Assembly: GCA_963765135.1 (NCBI GenBank) | Contig: CAVXUX010000002.1 | Coordinates: 248,001 to 312,000, forward strand | Length of the DNA: 64,000 nt | From: JACVRW01 sp963765135 | Lineage (GTDB): Bacteria > Actinomycetota > Thermoleophilia > Solirubrobacterales > Thermoleophilaceae | Direction: 5' to 3' | In this document: positions 9,152-17,768 of the stretch, piece after piece | Position numbering within the stretch: position 1 is the stretch's first letter | Layout: each line of letters opens with the position of its first letter | Position numbers and translations under genes: made by a program | Notes under the pieces: model-generated | Database searches by the model: none | Seen by the model: only the letters and a program-made list of their open reading frames with translations | What the model was told of the DNA's origin: nothing

Positions 9152-10885
9152 GTGTCCACCGCGCCGATCCAGTTCCCGCCGCCCGTCGACTCCGGCAAGG
9201 AGTTCGTCGGGCCGCCCACCGATCCGGAGGACGAGCGGATCGAGGTCGGCGTCGCGATCGTGGGCGGCGGCCCGGCCGGGCTGGCCTGCGCGATCCGGCT
9301 GACCCAGCTGCTGGCGGAGGACGAGACGCTGCTGGAGTCGCTCGGCGAGGTGCCGGTGGCGCTGGTGGAGAAGGGCAAGGGGCCGGGCTCGCACCTGCTG
9401 TCGGGGGCGATGATGAAGCCCTCGGCGATGCAGAAGCTGTTCCCGGACCTGCCCGAGGAGGACTGGCCGACCTACGGGCCGGTCGCGAAGGACACGGTCT
9501 ACCTGCTGCCCAATCGCAAGCGGGCGATCCCGCTGAAGCCGACGCCGCCGCCGTTCCGCAACCACGGCAACCACGTGACGTCGGTCGCGCAGCTGGGCCG
9601 CTGGCTGGCACAGCAGGCAGAGGACGCCGGCGTGTACATCCTGGGCGAGACCGCGGGTGCGCAGCTGCTCGTGGACGACGGGCGCGTGGTGGGCGTGCGG
9701 TCCGGCGACAAGGGCCGCGGGCGCGACGGCGAGCCGCTGTCGAACTTCGAGCCCGGCTCGGACCTGATCGCCAAGGCGACCGTGCTGTGCGAGGGAACGC
9801 AGGGCCACCTGACCGGGGCGGCGATCCGCCACTTCGGCATCGGCTCCGAGGACCCGCAGCAGTGGGAGCTCGGCGTCAAGGAGGTCTGGGAGGTCGAGAA
9901 GCCGCTCGACCGCGTGATCCACACGATGGGGTGGCCGCTGCGCTTCGCCGCCAAGTACCGCGAGTTCGGCGGCTCGTTCATCTACCCGATGGGCGAGGAC
10001 AAGATCTCGATGGGTCTCGTCGTCGGGCTCGACTACCGCGACGCGCGCTTCTCGGTGCACGACGCGCTCCAGGAGCTGAAGGGCCACCCGCTCGTGGCCG
10101 GGCTGCTGGACGGCGGCAAGCGGGTCGCCTGGGGCGCCAAGACGCTGCCGTCGGGTGGCTACTGGGCGCGGCCGCGCCAGCTGTGGGTGCCCGGGATGGC
10201 GATCTGCGGCGACGGCGCCGGCATGGTCAACGTGCCGACGCTCAAGGGCGTCCACTACGCCATGCACGCCGGGATGTTCGCCGCCGAGGCGATCTACGAG
10301 CGGCTCAAGGCGGGCGGCTCGTGCGACGACCTGTCGAACTACGCCGCCAAGGTCGAGGGCTCGGAGATCGAGAAGGACACCTACCGCTCGCGCAACATGC
10401 GCCAGCCGTTCGCGAGGGGCTTCCTCGTCGGTGGCGCGATCGCGAACATGATGGAGATCTCGGGCGGGCGCTTCCCGGGCGGCCGCTGGGCCACGCACGA
10501 CGACGCGACGGTCGACGTCTTCCTCGGCAAGGAGCGCAAGTACCCGAAGCCGGACGGCAAGCAGACGTTCGACAAGCTGTCGTCGGTCTTCGCCACCGGC
10601 AACGCGACCCGCGACGACGCGCCCAACCACATCCGCATCCAGGAGAAGGTGCCGCTCGAGGTCGCGCTGATGTGGCAGAACATGTGCCCGGCGCAGGTCT
10701 ACGAGGTGCCGGACGACGAGCTCGAGGCGGCGTCCGCCGACGGCAACGGCAAGCTCGACCCCAAGCACGAGGTCAAGCTGCAGATCACCCCCTCGAACTG
10801 CGTGCAGTGCGGAGCGATCACCGCCAAGGGCGGCCGGCTGACGCCGCCCGAGGGCGGCGACGGCCCGAACTACCAGGCCACCTGA
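9152..10885 (+). CDS. ETF:(mena)quinone oxidoreductase
   Basis: A 577-residue membrane-associated flavoprotein that transfers electrons from reduced ETF to the quinone pool. Visible parts are the FAD site VAIVGGGPAGLACAIRL (residues about 33-49), LSGAMM near 85, GDGAGMVNVPTLKGVHYAMH near 352 and a C-terminal ferredoxin-like segment with CPAQVYE and NCVQCGAI. In the well-studied enzyme the 4Fe-4S cluster has four Cys, the last in CxxCxxC; here that position is Ile, so only three are visible. The start is GTG 9152, directly behind etfA. The frame is clean over 1.7 kb. Confidence 0.92.
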   Translation: MSTAPIQFPPPVDSGKEFVGPPTDPEDERIEVGVAIVGGGPAGLACAIRLTQLLAEDETLLESLGEVPVALVEKGKGPGSHLLSGAMMKPSAMQKLFPDLPEEDWPTYGPVAKDTVYLLPNRKRAIPLKPTPPPFRNHGNHVTSVAQLGRWLAQQAEDAGVYILGETAGAQLLVDDGRVVGVRSGDKGRGRDGEPLSNFEPGSDLIAKATVLCEGTQGHLTGAAIRHFGIGSEDPQQWELGVKEVWEVEKPLDRVIHTMGWPLRFAAKYREFGGSFIYPMGEDKISMGLVVGLDYRDARFSVHDALQELKGHPLVAGLLDGGKRVAWGAKTLPSGGYWARPRQLWVPGMAICGDGAGMVNVPTLKGVHYAMHAGMFAAEAIYERLKAGGSCDDLSNYAAKVEGSEIEKDTYRSRNMRQPFARGFLVGGAIANMMEISGGRFPGGRWATHDDATVDVFLGKERKYPKPDGKQTFDKLSSVFATGNATRDDAPNHIRIQEKVPLEVALMWQNMCPAQVYEVPDDELEAASADGNGKLDPKHEVKLQITPSNCVQCGAITAKGGRLTPPEGGDGPNYQAT

Positions 10886-11122
10886 GCGGGCCACGTCGGC
10901 CGCCCTCCGGCGTCCTCGGTCGCGGAGCAGGCACAAGCCTGTGTCCGCTGGCCCTGCGTCCTTGGATCGGCGGCCGCAGCGGCCATCTCGAGCTGGCCTG
11001 GCGAGCAAGCAGACCTACGTCTCGACTGAACTGGTAGTCGAGCCGGACGCCGGCGCGCCCCGGCGAGCTGCTCGAGGCGTTATCGCCCGTGCGCCACCGC
11101 GCTAGACCGCCGCGCCCCTGGC

Positions 11123-12037
11123 CTAGGCCGCCCGTAGTCCGGGCTGCTCGGCGGCCTTCGCGTACTTCAGCGCCACCGCTATGAACGCCTTGCCGGCCGG
11201 TGCCTGCCGGCGCGTGACTCGCCAGACCAGGGCGATCGGCCAGGTCAGGCGCTCGGGGCCGATTGGCCGCAGCTCGATCGGCGGCCCGGGGGTCTCGGCG
11301 ACCGAGCGCGGTATCACCGCCAGGCCGAGGCCCTTGCTCGCCAGCCCGCGCACCGCTGCCATCTCCGTGCAGACGAACGCGTTGCGCGGCTCCAGGTCGC
11401 GCTCGGCCATCGCCCGCTCGAGCCGGCGGCGCAGCGCCGAGTTCTCTCGATAGGCGATCAGCTCCTCCGCGGCCAGCTGCTCGTGCGTGATCTCGGCCTG
11501 CGCGCAGAGCCGGTGCCCGGGCGGCAGCGCCACCACCAGCTCGTCCTTCCACAGCAGCGTCGCCGCGAACTCGTCCCCGAGCGCGTCGGGGTCGAGCGCC
11601 GCGAACGCGCAGTCCAGCTCGTCGGAGCGCAGCGCGGCCAGCACGTCGTCCTGGGTCGCCTCGACCATGTGGATCGCCACGCCCGGGTGCGCCGCGCGGA
11701 AGTCGGCCAGCAGCCCGAAGATGTCGTAGGGGCCGGTCGGGTAGACGCCGCCGATGCGCAGCTGGCCGCTCAGCAGGCCGGAGATCTCCTCCAGCTCGCT
11801 GTGCATGTCGTCCACCTCGGCCAGCACGCGCTCCGCGTAGCCGAGGATCACCATGCCCTCGGCGGTGAGCTCGACGCTGCGGCTCGTGCGCCTGAACACC
11901 TCGATCCCCAGCTCCTCCTCCAGGCGACGGATCTGCTGGGAGACGGCCGACTGGCTGAGGTAGAGCTCCTCGCCGGCCTTGGTCAGCGAGCGGTGCTGGG
12001 CGACGGCGACGATCGTGCGGAGGTGACGCAGCTCCAT
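11123..12037 (-). CDS. LysR-family transcriptional regulator
   Basis: A 304-residue LysR-type regulator. The N-terminal helix-turn-helix reads MELRHLRTIVAVAQHRSLTK then SQSAVSQQIRRLEEELG (residues about 29-45), followed by a periplasmic-binding-protein-like effector domain. The frame is intact. A perfect 8-bp inverted repeat with an 11-bp spacer sits 23-49 bp upstream of the start, fitting autoregulation. The 237 bp downstream to the ETF-QO gene contain no gene that I recognise, so the target is unknown. Confidence 0.92.
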   Translation of the reverse strand: MELRHLRTIVAVAQHRSLTKAGEELYLSQSAVSQQIRRLEEELGIEVFRRTSRSVELTAEGMVILGYAERVLAEVDDMHSELEEISGLLSGQLRIGGVYPTGPYDIFGLLADFRAAHPGVAIHMVEATQDDVLAALRSDELDCAFAALDPDALGDEFAATLLWKDELVVALPPGHRLCAQAEITHEQLAAEELIAYRENSALRRRLERAMAERDLEPRNAFVCTEMAAVRGLASKGLGLAVIPRSVAETPGPPIELRPIGPERLTWPIALVWRVTRRQAPAGKAFIAVALKYAKAAEQPGLRAA

Positions 12038-12059
12038 GCCTTCATCGTCCCAGCCGGCA

Positions 12060-12086
12060 AGCAGAAGTCCAAGTAATCCTTCTGCT
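12060..12086. promoter_or_regulatory. LysR-type inverted repeat upstream of the LysR gene
   Basis: AGCAGAAG (12060-12067) and CTTCTGCT (12079-12086) are perfect inverted arms with an 11-bp spacer, the geometry of LysR-type T-N11-A boxes. It lies between the LysR start (12037) and the end of the upstream gene (12104). It could alternatively be the terminator of that upstream gene, but there is no T-run. Confidence 0.5.
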
Positions 12087-12103
12087 GCCAGCCATGACGC
12101 CGC

Positions 12104-13118
12104 TTAATGGAACAGACGGCGCACCTCGTCCGTGTACTGGCCCTTCGCGGTGAGGTCGTGGCGCAGCGCGCCGAAGTAGGCCTCGCGGTCGTTCGTGGCG
12201 CCCGGCGGCCGCAGGTCGTGCGTGGAGTAGACCAGGAACAGCCGCAGCCGCTTGGCGATCTTGGCGTCGTCGCGCATGGCGCCGACGGTCACGCGCAGCG
12301 CCTCCGCCGCCTGCGTGTAGGTGAGGTTCGCCGGCCAGCCGTAGTTGTCGGTGAGCGCGGCCCCGTTGCTGGAGCTGATCCCGTACTCGGTCACGTCGAT
12401 CGGCACGGTCGCCGGGGCGCCCATGGCGGCGGTCTGTGCGATCAGCCGGCGCAGCTTCGGCTGCCACTTCTCGCGCGGGCCGTACGGGTGGACCGTCCAT
12501 CCCGCGACGAGCTTGCCGAGCTTCGGGACGGCCCCGAACATGTGCGTCACCCAGACCGACGAGGCGCTGCCGCCGTCGTCCGCCTGTGCCAGCAGCCCCA
12601 CCCGCCGCTGCCCGATCGCCCGATGGGCCTGGGCGAAACGCGTCGCGTACAGCTCGGCTCGATCCATGTAGGACTGGTCGGAGTATGTGTCCCCGTACTG
12701 ATCCGTGTACGAGGTCTCGTTGCCGAACTCGATCAGCCGGACCGGCAGCCGGTGCCGCCGGTGCTTGGCCCAGTAGCTGCCGCCCGGTCCGAACTCCGCG
12801 GCCCAGCTGCCGACGTTGCGCGCCTCGGCCTCGGTCGGCATGCGGCCGTGGAAGCCGGCCAGCAGCAGCGGCCGCGCGCCCGCGCCGGGTGAGCGCGGCG
12901 ACGGTCGGGCGCAGCGACGCCGCCGGCGTGCCGATGTCGAACTCCACGCGCACGACGCGCGCGCCGAGCTTTCCGGCGGCGATCGCGGACAGCCGGTGGT
13001 CGTCGGTCGAGACGAGGCCGGGGGCGAAGCGCTGCTTGGCGTCGGCGGCGTCGCCGTTGCAGCCCCCCGCCAGAGCGGCGAGCAGCACCGCGGCGGCTAA
13101 CAGGGCGCGGAGTGGCAA
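12104..13118 (-). CDS. Secreted lipoprotein with glycoside-hydrolase-like TIM barrel, frameshifted
   Basis: The N-terminus is a lipoprotein signal (RALLAAAVLLAALAGGC, lipobox Cys), so the product should be lipid-anchored outside the membrane. The rest resembles clan-A glycosidases: an acid/base-like FGNET, then HPYGPREKW and ITEYGI-like DVTEYGIS, with the C-terminus AKGQYTDEVRRLFH. The frame breaks near 12885, between THE ARVVRVEFDIG segment and LLAGFHGRMPTEAEARNVG. The most plausible start is TTG 13118; no ATG or GTG is well placed. No substrate can be assigned. It converges on nothing and shares the strand with the LysR gene. Confidence 0.62.
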
Positions 13119-13195
13119 GCGACCAACTCTGGCAAAGCTTCCCGTAGCCTGCCGCCATCCGCTATCCGGGCCAGCATCCACGTCGCGCCACCGTA

Positions 13196-14224
13196 GTGGG
13201 CGCCGGGTCCTTCGGCACGGCAGTCGCGGTCCTGCTCGTCAGGGCCGGTCTGCGGACCGCCCTGCTGTGCCGCACCGCGGAGCAGGCCGAGACGCTCACG
13301 CAGAGCCGCCACAACGAGCGCTACCTGCCGAACGTGGAGCTGCCGCGCGAGCTGAGGGTGCGCGCGCTGGCGGCCGGACGCGACCAGCTCGCGCGCTCCG
13401 ACCTCGTCTTCCTCGCGGTCCCCTCGAAGGCGCTGCCGGGGGCGCTCGCCGAGCTGGGCGGCCTGGGCGTGTCGCAGCGGGCGGGGATCGTGTCGCTGGC
13501 GAAGGGGCTGGTGCCGCCCGACGGATTGCCGGCGAGCATCGCCCTCGAGGCGGTCTACGGCTCCCAGCGGGTGGCCTGCGTCGGCGGTCCGTCGCACGCT
13601 CGGGAGATGGTCGAGTCGGGCGCCGGGCTGGTCTGCGCGTCGCGCTCCGAGGCGCTCGCCCACGGTGTGGCGGACGCCTTCCAGCGCGCCGGGGTCGTGT
13701 GCGAGGTCTCGGACGACCCGGTCGGCGTCGAGCTGGCCGGCGTGGCGAAGAACGCCGCCGCGGTCGCCGTCGGCGCGACCCAGGCGCAGGGGCTCAACGC
13801 CGCCGGCATGGCGGCCGCGGACATCTTCCTCGAGGTGCTCGCCCTGGCGCGCGCGAGCGGCGGCGACGCGCGCACGTTCGTGGGACGGGCGGGGACCGGC
13901 GACCTCGTGGCCACCGCGCTGGCCCCGACCTCGCGCAACCGCAGCGCCGGCGAGCTGCTCGCCGAGGGCGTGCCGGCGGACGAGATCCCCGGGCGCGTGG
14001 GGCAGGCCGTCGAGGCCCTGGAGACGGTCCGCCTGCTGGCCCACGCGATCGAGCGCGAGCGGCTCGACGCGCCGGTGGTGCTGGCGCTGGCGCGCCTGAT
14101 CGAGGGCTCGATGCCGCTCGACGAGTGGATCGCGCTCGTGCGCGCCAAGCAGCCGCCGCCGGCGCGCTTCTCGCGTCCCTCGACCTGGTGGGCGCGGCTG
14201 CGGGCGTGGTTGCGACGCCGCTAG
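13196..14224 (+). CDS. gpsA: NAD(P)-dependent glycerol-3-phosphate dehydrogenase
   Basis: GpsA makes sn-glycerol-3-phosphate for phospholipid synthesis. The Rossmann motif VGAGSFGTAVA is at the very N-terminus, GGPSHAREM is the substrate-site segment near residue 121, and GVAKNAAAVAVG near 180 carries the catalytic Lys. GTG 13196 starts at the second Val of the usual TVVGAG, so the true start is probably a few codons upstream. Codons there (ATC CGC TAT) read in frame but contain no standard start, and a small sequence error is likely. Length from 13196 is 342 residues. It is followed by rpmE after 13 bp. Confidence 0.92.
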   Translation: MGAGSFGTAVAVLLVRAGLRTALLCRTAEQAETLTQSRHNERYLPNVELPRELRVRALAAGRDQLARSDLVFLAVPSKALPGALAELGGLGVSQRAGIVSLAKGLVPPDGLPASIALEAVYGSQRVACVGGPSHAREMVESGAGLVCASRSEALAHGVADAFQRAGVVCEVSDDPVGVELAGVAKNAAAVAVGATQAQGLNAAGMAAADIFLEVLALARASGGDARTFVGRAGTGDLVATALAPTSRNRSAGELLAEGVPADEIPGRVGQAVEALETVRLLAHAIERERLDAPVVLALARLIEGSMPLDEWIALVRAKQPPPARFSRPSTWWARLRAWLRRR

Positions 14225-14237
14225 ACTCGAAGGGGCG

Positions 14238-14444
14238 ATGAAGACCGAAATCCACCCCGAATACGTGCCGGCCCACGTCCGCTGCACGTGCGGCAACGAG
14301 TTTTGGACTCGCTCCACCAAGCCCGAGCTCCACGTCGAGATCTGCTCCAACTGCCACCCCTTCTACACGGGTCGCCAGAAGCTGGTCGACACGGGTGGCC
14401 GGGTGGAGCGCTTCCGCCGCCGCGCGGCACGCGCCGGCAGCTGA
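14238..14444 (+). CDS. rpmE: 50S ribosomal protein L31, zinc-binding form
   Basis: A 68-residue L31. It keeps the four zinc-ligand cysteines in RCTCGNEF and EICSNCHPFYTG, so it is the C+ form, as opposed to the zinc-free paralogue expressed under zinc limitation. Conserved IHPEY and GRQKLVDTGGRVERF are visible. It opens the rpmE-DUF1385-prfA-prmC neighbourhood common in Gram-positive lineages. Confidence 0.97.
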   Translation: MKTEIHPEYVPAHVRCTCGNEFWTRSTKPELHVEICSNCHPFYTGRQKLVDTGGRVERFRRRAARAGS

Positions 14445-14487
14445 CCAACTGCGCAACTCAGGCGCTTCCGACCTGTTCTCACGAGGC

Positions 14488-15225
14488 ATGCGTCGGAGGC
14501 TCCTGATAGCGCCTGTGCTCGCGACGGCCCTCGCGGCCGCCGTGACGACCGCTGCCCTGGGGGACGTGAAGCTCCCCGCGAGCGTGAAGGTGAAGGAGTG
14601 CTCGATCGAGGACGCGTCCGCCGTCTTCGTCGGTCGCATGCGCGAGATCGAGGGCAGCCAGTACATGTGGCTGCGCGTCCGGCTGCTCGAGAAGGGTGAG
14701 CGCGGCTTCCACGTGCTGAAGGCACCGGGTCTCGGGCGCTGGCGCAAGTCGAAGCCGGCCGTGGGCACGTTCGCGTACCGCCAAGCCGTGCGCGGGCTCG
14801 AGTCGGGCTCGGTCTACCGGGCCGAGGTGGACTTCCGCTGGTACGACGCCGAGGGCACCGTGGTCGCCACCGCCAAGCGCCGCTCGTCCGCGTGCCGCCA
14901 GTTCGACGTGCTTCCCAACCTCACGGCCACCCCGGTCGGGACCAAGGCGCGCCAGGACGGGGTCGTGCGCTACCTCGTGCTGGTCACCAACGAGGGCATC
15001 GCGCCGGCGACCGGTGTGCCGGTGCGGCTGAGCGTCGACGGTGACGTCGTCAACACGGTCACGGTCCCCCTGCTCGCGCCCGCTGAGCGCCGCGTACTGG
15101 CGATCCAGGGCCCGGCCTGCACGTCCACGGTGACGGCCGAGGCGGACCCGGATGGCGTGATCGTGGAGTCCTCGGAGTCCGACAACTCGCACCAGATCGC
15201 CTGCCCCGACCTGACGTCGGGCTAA
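14488..15225 (+). CDS. Secreted CARDB-like domain protein
   Basis: A 245-residue protein with an N-terminal signal peptide (RRRLLIAPVLATALAAAVTT). The C-terminal half resembles a CARDB/FixG-like beta-sandwich: LVLVTNEGIAPATGVPVRLS and AEADPDGVIVESSESDNS, the latter a typical CARDB end motif. The N-terminal half is not recognised. ATG 14488 has GAGG four bases upstream. CARDB domains are cell-surface adhesion-like modules; no enzymatic role is suggested. Placement inside a translation gene neighbourhood looks incidental. Confidence 0.6.
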   Translation: MRRRLLIAPVLATALAAAVTTAALGDVKLPASVKVKECSIEDASAVFVGRMREIEGSQYMWLRVRLLEKGERGFHVLKAPGLGRWRKSKPAVGTFAYRQAVRGLESGSVYRAEVDFRWYDAEGTVVATAKRRSSACRQFDVLPNLTATPVGTKARQDGVVRYLVLVTNEGIAPATGVPVRLSVDGDVVNTVTVPLLAPAERRVLAIQGPACTSTVTAEADPDGVIVESSESDNSHQIACPDLTSG

Positions 15226-15260
15226 GCGACGCGCACCGGGGCGCCGATACCATCGGGGAA

Positions 15261-16289
15261 GTGAGCGCCTCCCCGTCGACCAACGGTCAGGCTCCCGACC
15301 ACCTCAGGGAGGCGACCAAGGACGCCCCGATCGGCGGCCAGGCCGTGCTCGAGGGCGTGATGATGCGCGGCATCTCGACCTGGGCCGTGGCGGTGCGCAA
15401 GCCGTCCGCTGAGCAGCTCGCGGCCGGCGGCCCCGACTCCAAGGAGGGGGCCAAGGGCGAGATCGAGGTGGTCTCGGAGCCGCTCGTCTCCTGGACCAAG
15501 AAGCACCGGCTGCTGCGCATCCCGGTCATCCGAGGGGTGGTGGCTCTGGCCGAGTCGCTCAAGATCGGCTTCCGCGCGCTCGGCATCTCGGCCAACGCCC
15601 AGGTGCCGCCCGGCGACGATGGCGCCCAGAAGGAGATCGGCGGCGGCGCCTGGGCCGGCACGATCGCGTTCGCCCTGCTGTTCGCGGTGGGGCTGTTCTT
15701 CCTGCTGCCGGCCGGGCTGACCAACCTCTTCTCGGACTCGATCCCGAACGGGTTCGTGTTCGTCCTGATCGAGAAGCTCGTGCGCATCTCGATCTTCCTG
15801 GCCTACCTGTGGCTGATCTCGCGCATGCCCGACCTGCAGCGCGTGTTCGAGTACCACGGCGCCGAGCACAAGACGATCTCGTGCTACGAGGCGGGCGAGC
15901 CGCTGACGCCGGAGAACGCGCAGCGCTACTCGCGCTTCCATCCGCGCTGTGGGACGAGCTTCCTGCTGCTGGTGATGATCGTGGCGATCGTGGTGTTCGC
16001 CCCCCTCGGCAAGCTGGACTGGCCGCTGCTGTTCGCGTCGCGCATCATCGGGATCCCGGTCGTCGCCGGCCTGGCGTTCGAGCTGATCAAGTGGTTCGGC
16101 CGCAACCGCACGAAGAGCTGGGCGCGCGCGCTGATGTGGCCGGGTATGCAGCTGCAGCGGCTGACCACGCGCGAGCCCGACCTGCCGCAGCTGGCCGTGG
16201 CGATCGCCGCGCTGGATGCCGTGCTGGCCGTGGAGAACCCGCGTGCCGCCTCCGACGAGGACCTCGTCGGGATGGAAGTGGTGGCCTAG
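15261..16289 (+). CDS. DUF1385 integral membrane protein
   Basis: A 342-residue protein of the DUF1385/YqhQ-like family. Signature stretches are IGGQAVLEGVMMRG (residues about 25-38), the metal-site-like EYHGAEHKTISCYEAG (about 198-213) and SRFHPRCGTSFLL (about 227-239). Four or more hydrophobic segments are visible between residues 130 and 290. The start is GTG 15261. In many bacteria this gene sits between rpmE and prfA, as here. The molecular function is unknown. The 3' end overlaps the convergent FAD oxidase gene by four bases. Confidence 0.88.
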   Translation: MSASPSTNGQAPDHLREATKDAPIGGQAVLEGVMMRGISTWAVAVRKPSAEQLAAGGPDSKEGAKGEIEVVSEPLVSWTKKHRLLRIPVIRGVVALAESLKIGFRALGISANAQVPPGDDGAQKEIGGGAWAGTIAFALLFAVGLFFLLPAGLTNLFSDSIPNGFVFVLIEKLVRISIFLAYLWLISRMPDLQRVFEYHGAEHKTISCYEAGEPLTPENAQRYSRFHPRCGTSFLLLVMIVAIVVFAPLGKLDWPLLFASRIIGIPVVAGLAFELIKWFGRNRTKSWARALMWPGMQLQRLTTREPDLPQLAVAIAALDAVLAVENPRAASDEDLVGMEVVA

Positions 16290-17681
16290 GGCCGCACGTT
16301 GCGGTTCGAGCGGAACAGGTTGTCCGGGTCGTACTTGCGCTTCACGGCGACCAGCCGGTCGAAGTTCGCGCCGTAGGTGTCTCGGATCCGCAGATCGCCC
16401 TCGTCGGCGGTCTGGAAGTTGATGTAGTTCCCGCCCGTCGAGAACGGAGCGATTCGCGCCCAGGCGTCGCGGATCCACTCGGGGAAGGACTCCGAGCCAG
16501 GCTCGCCGGGCTCCCACATCGCGTTGGCGCCGATCGCGTAGCGCGCGTCCCGGTTGCCGACCGCGCCGTCGTCTCCGGCGTGGTCGTTGATCGCCCCGCC
16601 GAGGTGGAGGAAGCCCAGCTCGGCGCCCGGGATCGGGCAGTCGGCGAACAGCTCGCGAGTCGTCTCGAGCAGCTCGTCGCTCAGCTCGGCGGCGAACCCG
16701 GTCCGCCAGTAGTAGTGGTTGCCCTTGGGCTCTGTGTCGTCGAGATATGACTGGACCTGCGTGTAGGGCAGCTCTTCGAGCAGGTCGAAGATCGGATCCC
16801 CCAGGGCTCGGATCGGAGCGACGGCCTCGTCAGCCCGATCGAGGTCGCCGGTGTAGCAGACGGCCATCCCGCAGATCCGCTCGCCGTGCCAGCGCTCGGG
16901 TACGAACGGGGCTGGCGGGGCCTCGAGCAGGATCAGCCAGGCGGCCAGCTCCCTGGGGGCCTGCGAGGTGAGCGACCTGTAGGCCCGCATGATCTCGTCG
17001 ATGCGCTCGAACGGCCATGCGATCAGCCCGCCGTACACGTTCGGGCCCACCTCGTGCAGCTGCAGCACGAAGCGCGTGACGGCGCCGAGGTTGGCTCCCG
17101 CGCCGCGGACCCCCCAGAAGAGGTCGGCGTTCTCGTCGCGGCTGGCGCGGCGCGCCTGGCCGTCGGCCGTGACGATCTCGACCTCGATCAGGTTGTCGAC
17201 GGTCCAGCCGAAGCGCCGTGTGAGGTAGCCAAGCCCGCCCCCGAGCGTCAGGCCCGCCATGCCCACCTCTGAGATGAAGCCCAGCGGCGTGGCCAGGCCG
17301 TGGAGTTGGGTCTCGTGGTCCACGTCCCCCAGCAGGCATCCGGGCTGCACGGTGGCGGTGCGCTGCCTCGGGGTCCACCACGATCCCGCGCAGCCGCGAC
17401 ATGTCGATCGTGAGGCCGCCGTCCACCAGCGCCGTCCCGGCGATGTTGTGTCCGCCGCCGCGCACCGAGAGCGGGATCTCGTGCTCGCTGGCGAAGCGAA
17501 CCGCCTCCACGACGTCGGCCGTGCCCGTCGGCTGGACGACCAGCGCCGGCGCCTTGTCGATCAGGCCGTTCCAGAGGCGGGTCGCCTCGTCGAAGCCGTC
17601 GTCTCCCGGGGCGAGCAGAGATCCGCGCACGCGCTGACGGAGTGTCTCGACCGGGCCTTCGCTGAGGATGCTCATGGACAT
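16286..17681 (-). CDS. BBE-type FAD-linked oxidase, one frameshift
   Basis: A berberine-bridge-enzyme-like oxidoreductase of about 464 residues. It has the PCMH FAD domain with VRGGGHNIAG (His for 8-alpha attachment), VQPGCLLGDVD (Cys for 6-S attachment) and LGGGLGYLTRRFGW, and a C-terminal BBE tail ending KRKYDPDNLFRSNRNVRP. Both attachment residues are present, so bicovalent FAD is expected. The frame breaks near 17360 (gaggcagcgcacc). ATG 17681 is chosen as the start. The same-strand LuxR regulator lies upstream, with an inverted-repeat operator candidate between them; this pairing suggests local control. Substrate unknown. Confidence 0.85.
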
Positions 17682-17726
17682 GCTGGCGACGGTACGTCCG
17701 GTCGCCCGCCCGCGCATCGGGGGAAC

Positions 17727-17767
17727 CACCCAACCGCCGCCCGCGGCGGAGTGGGTGATTCCACCCA
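17727..17767. promoter_or_regulatory. Triple CACCCA/TGGGTG repeat between LuxR gene and FAD oxidase
   Basis: CACCCA (17727-17732), TGGGTG (17752-17757) and CACCCA (17762-17767) alternate in orientation. The last two form a perfect palindrome around ATTC. The first two enclose a second stem, CCGCCG/CGGCGG (17734-17739 and 17744-17749). The site is just past the LuxR stop and about 45-85 bp upstream of the oxidase start. It may be an operator for the oxidase, a terminator of the LuxR gene, or both. Confidence 0.5.
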
Positions 17768-17768
17768 G

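Noticed and set aside
5839..9378. A minus-strand open frame of about 1180 codons across the MFS and etf genes
   Set aside because: It lies opposite well-supported genes, has biased Arg/Asp/His-rich composition and no domain text. Long antisense frames are expected at this GC content.
10886..11122. Possible small gene or attachment site between the ETF-QO and LysR genes
   Set aside because: No frame with recognisable content, no tRNA-like sequence and no direct repeats were found.
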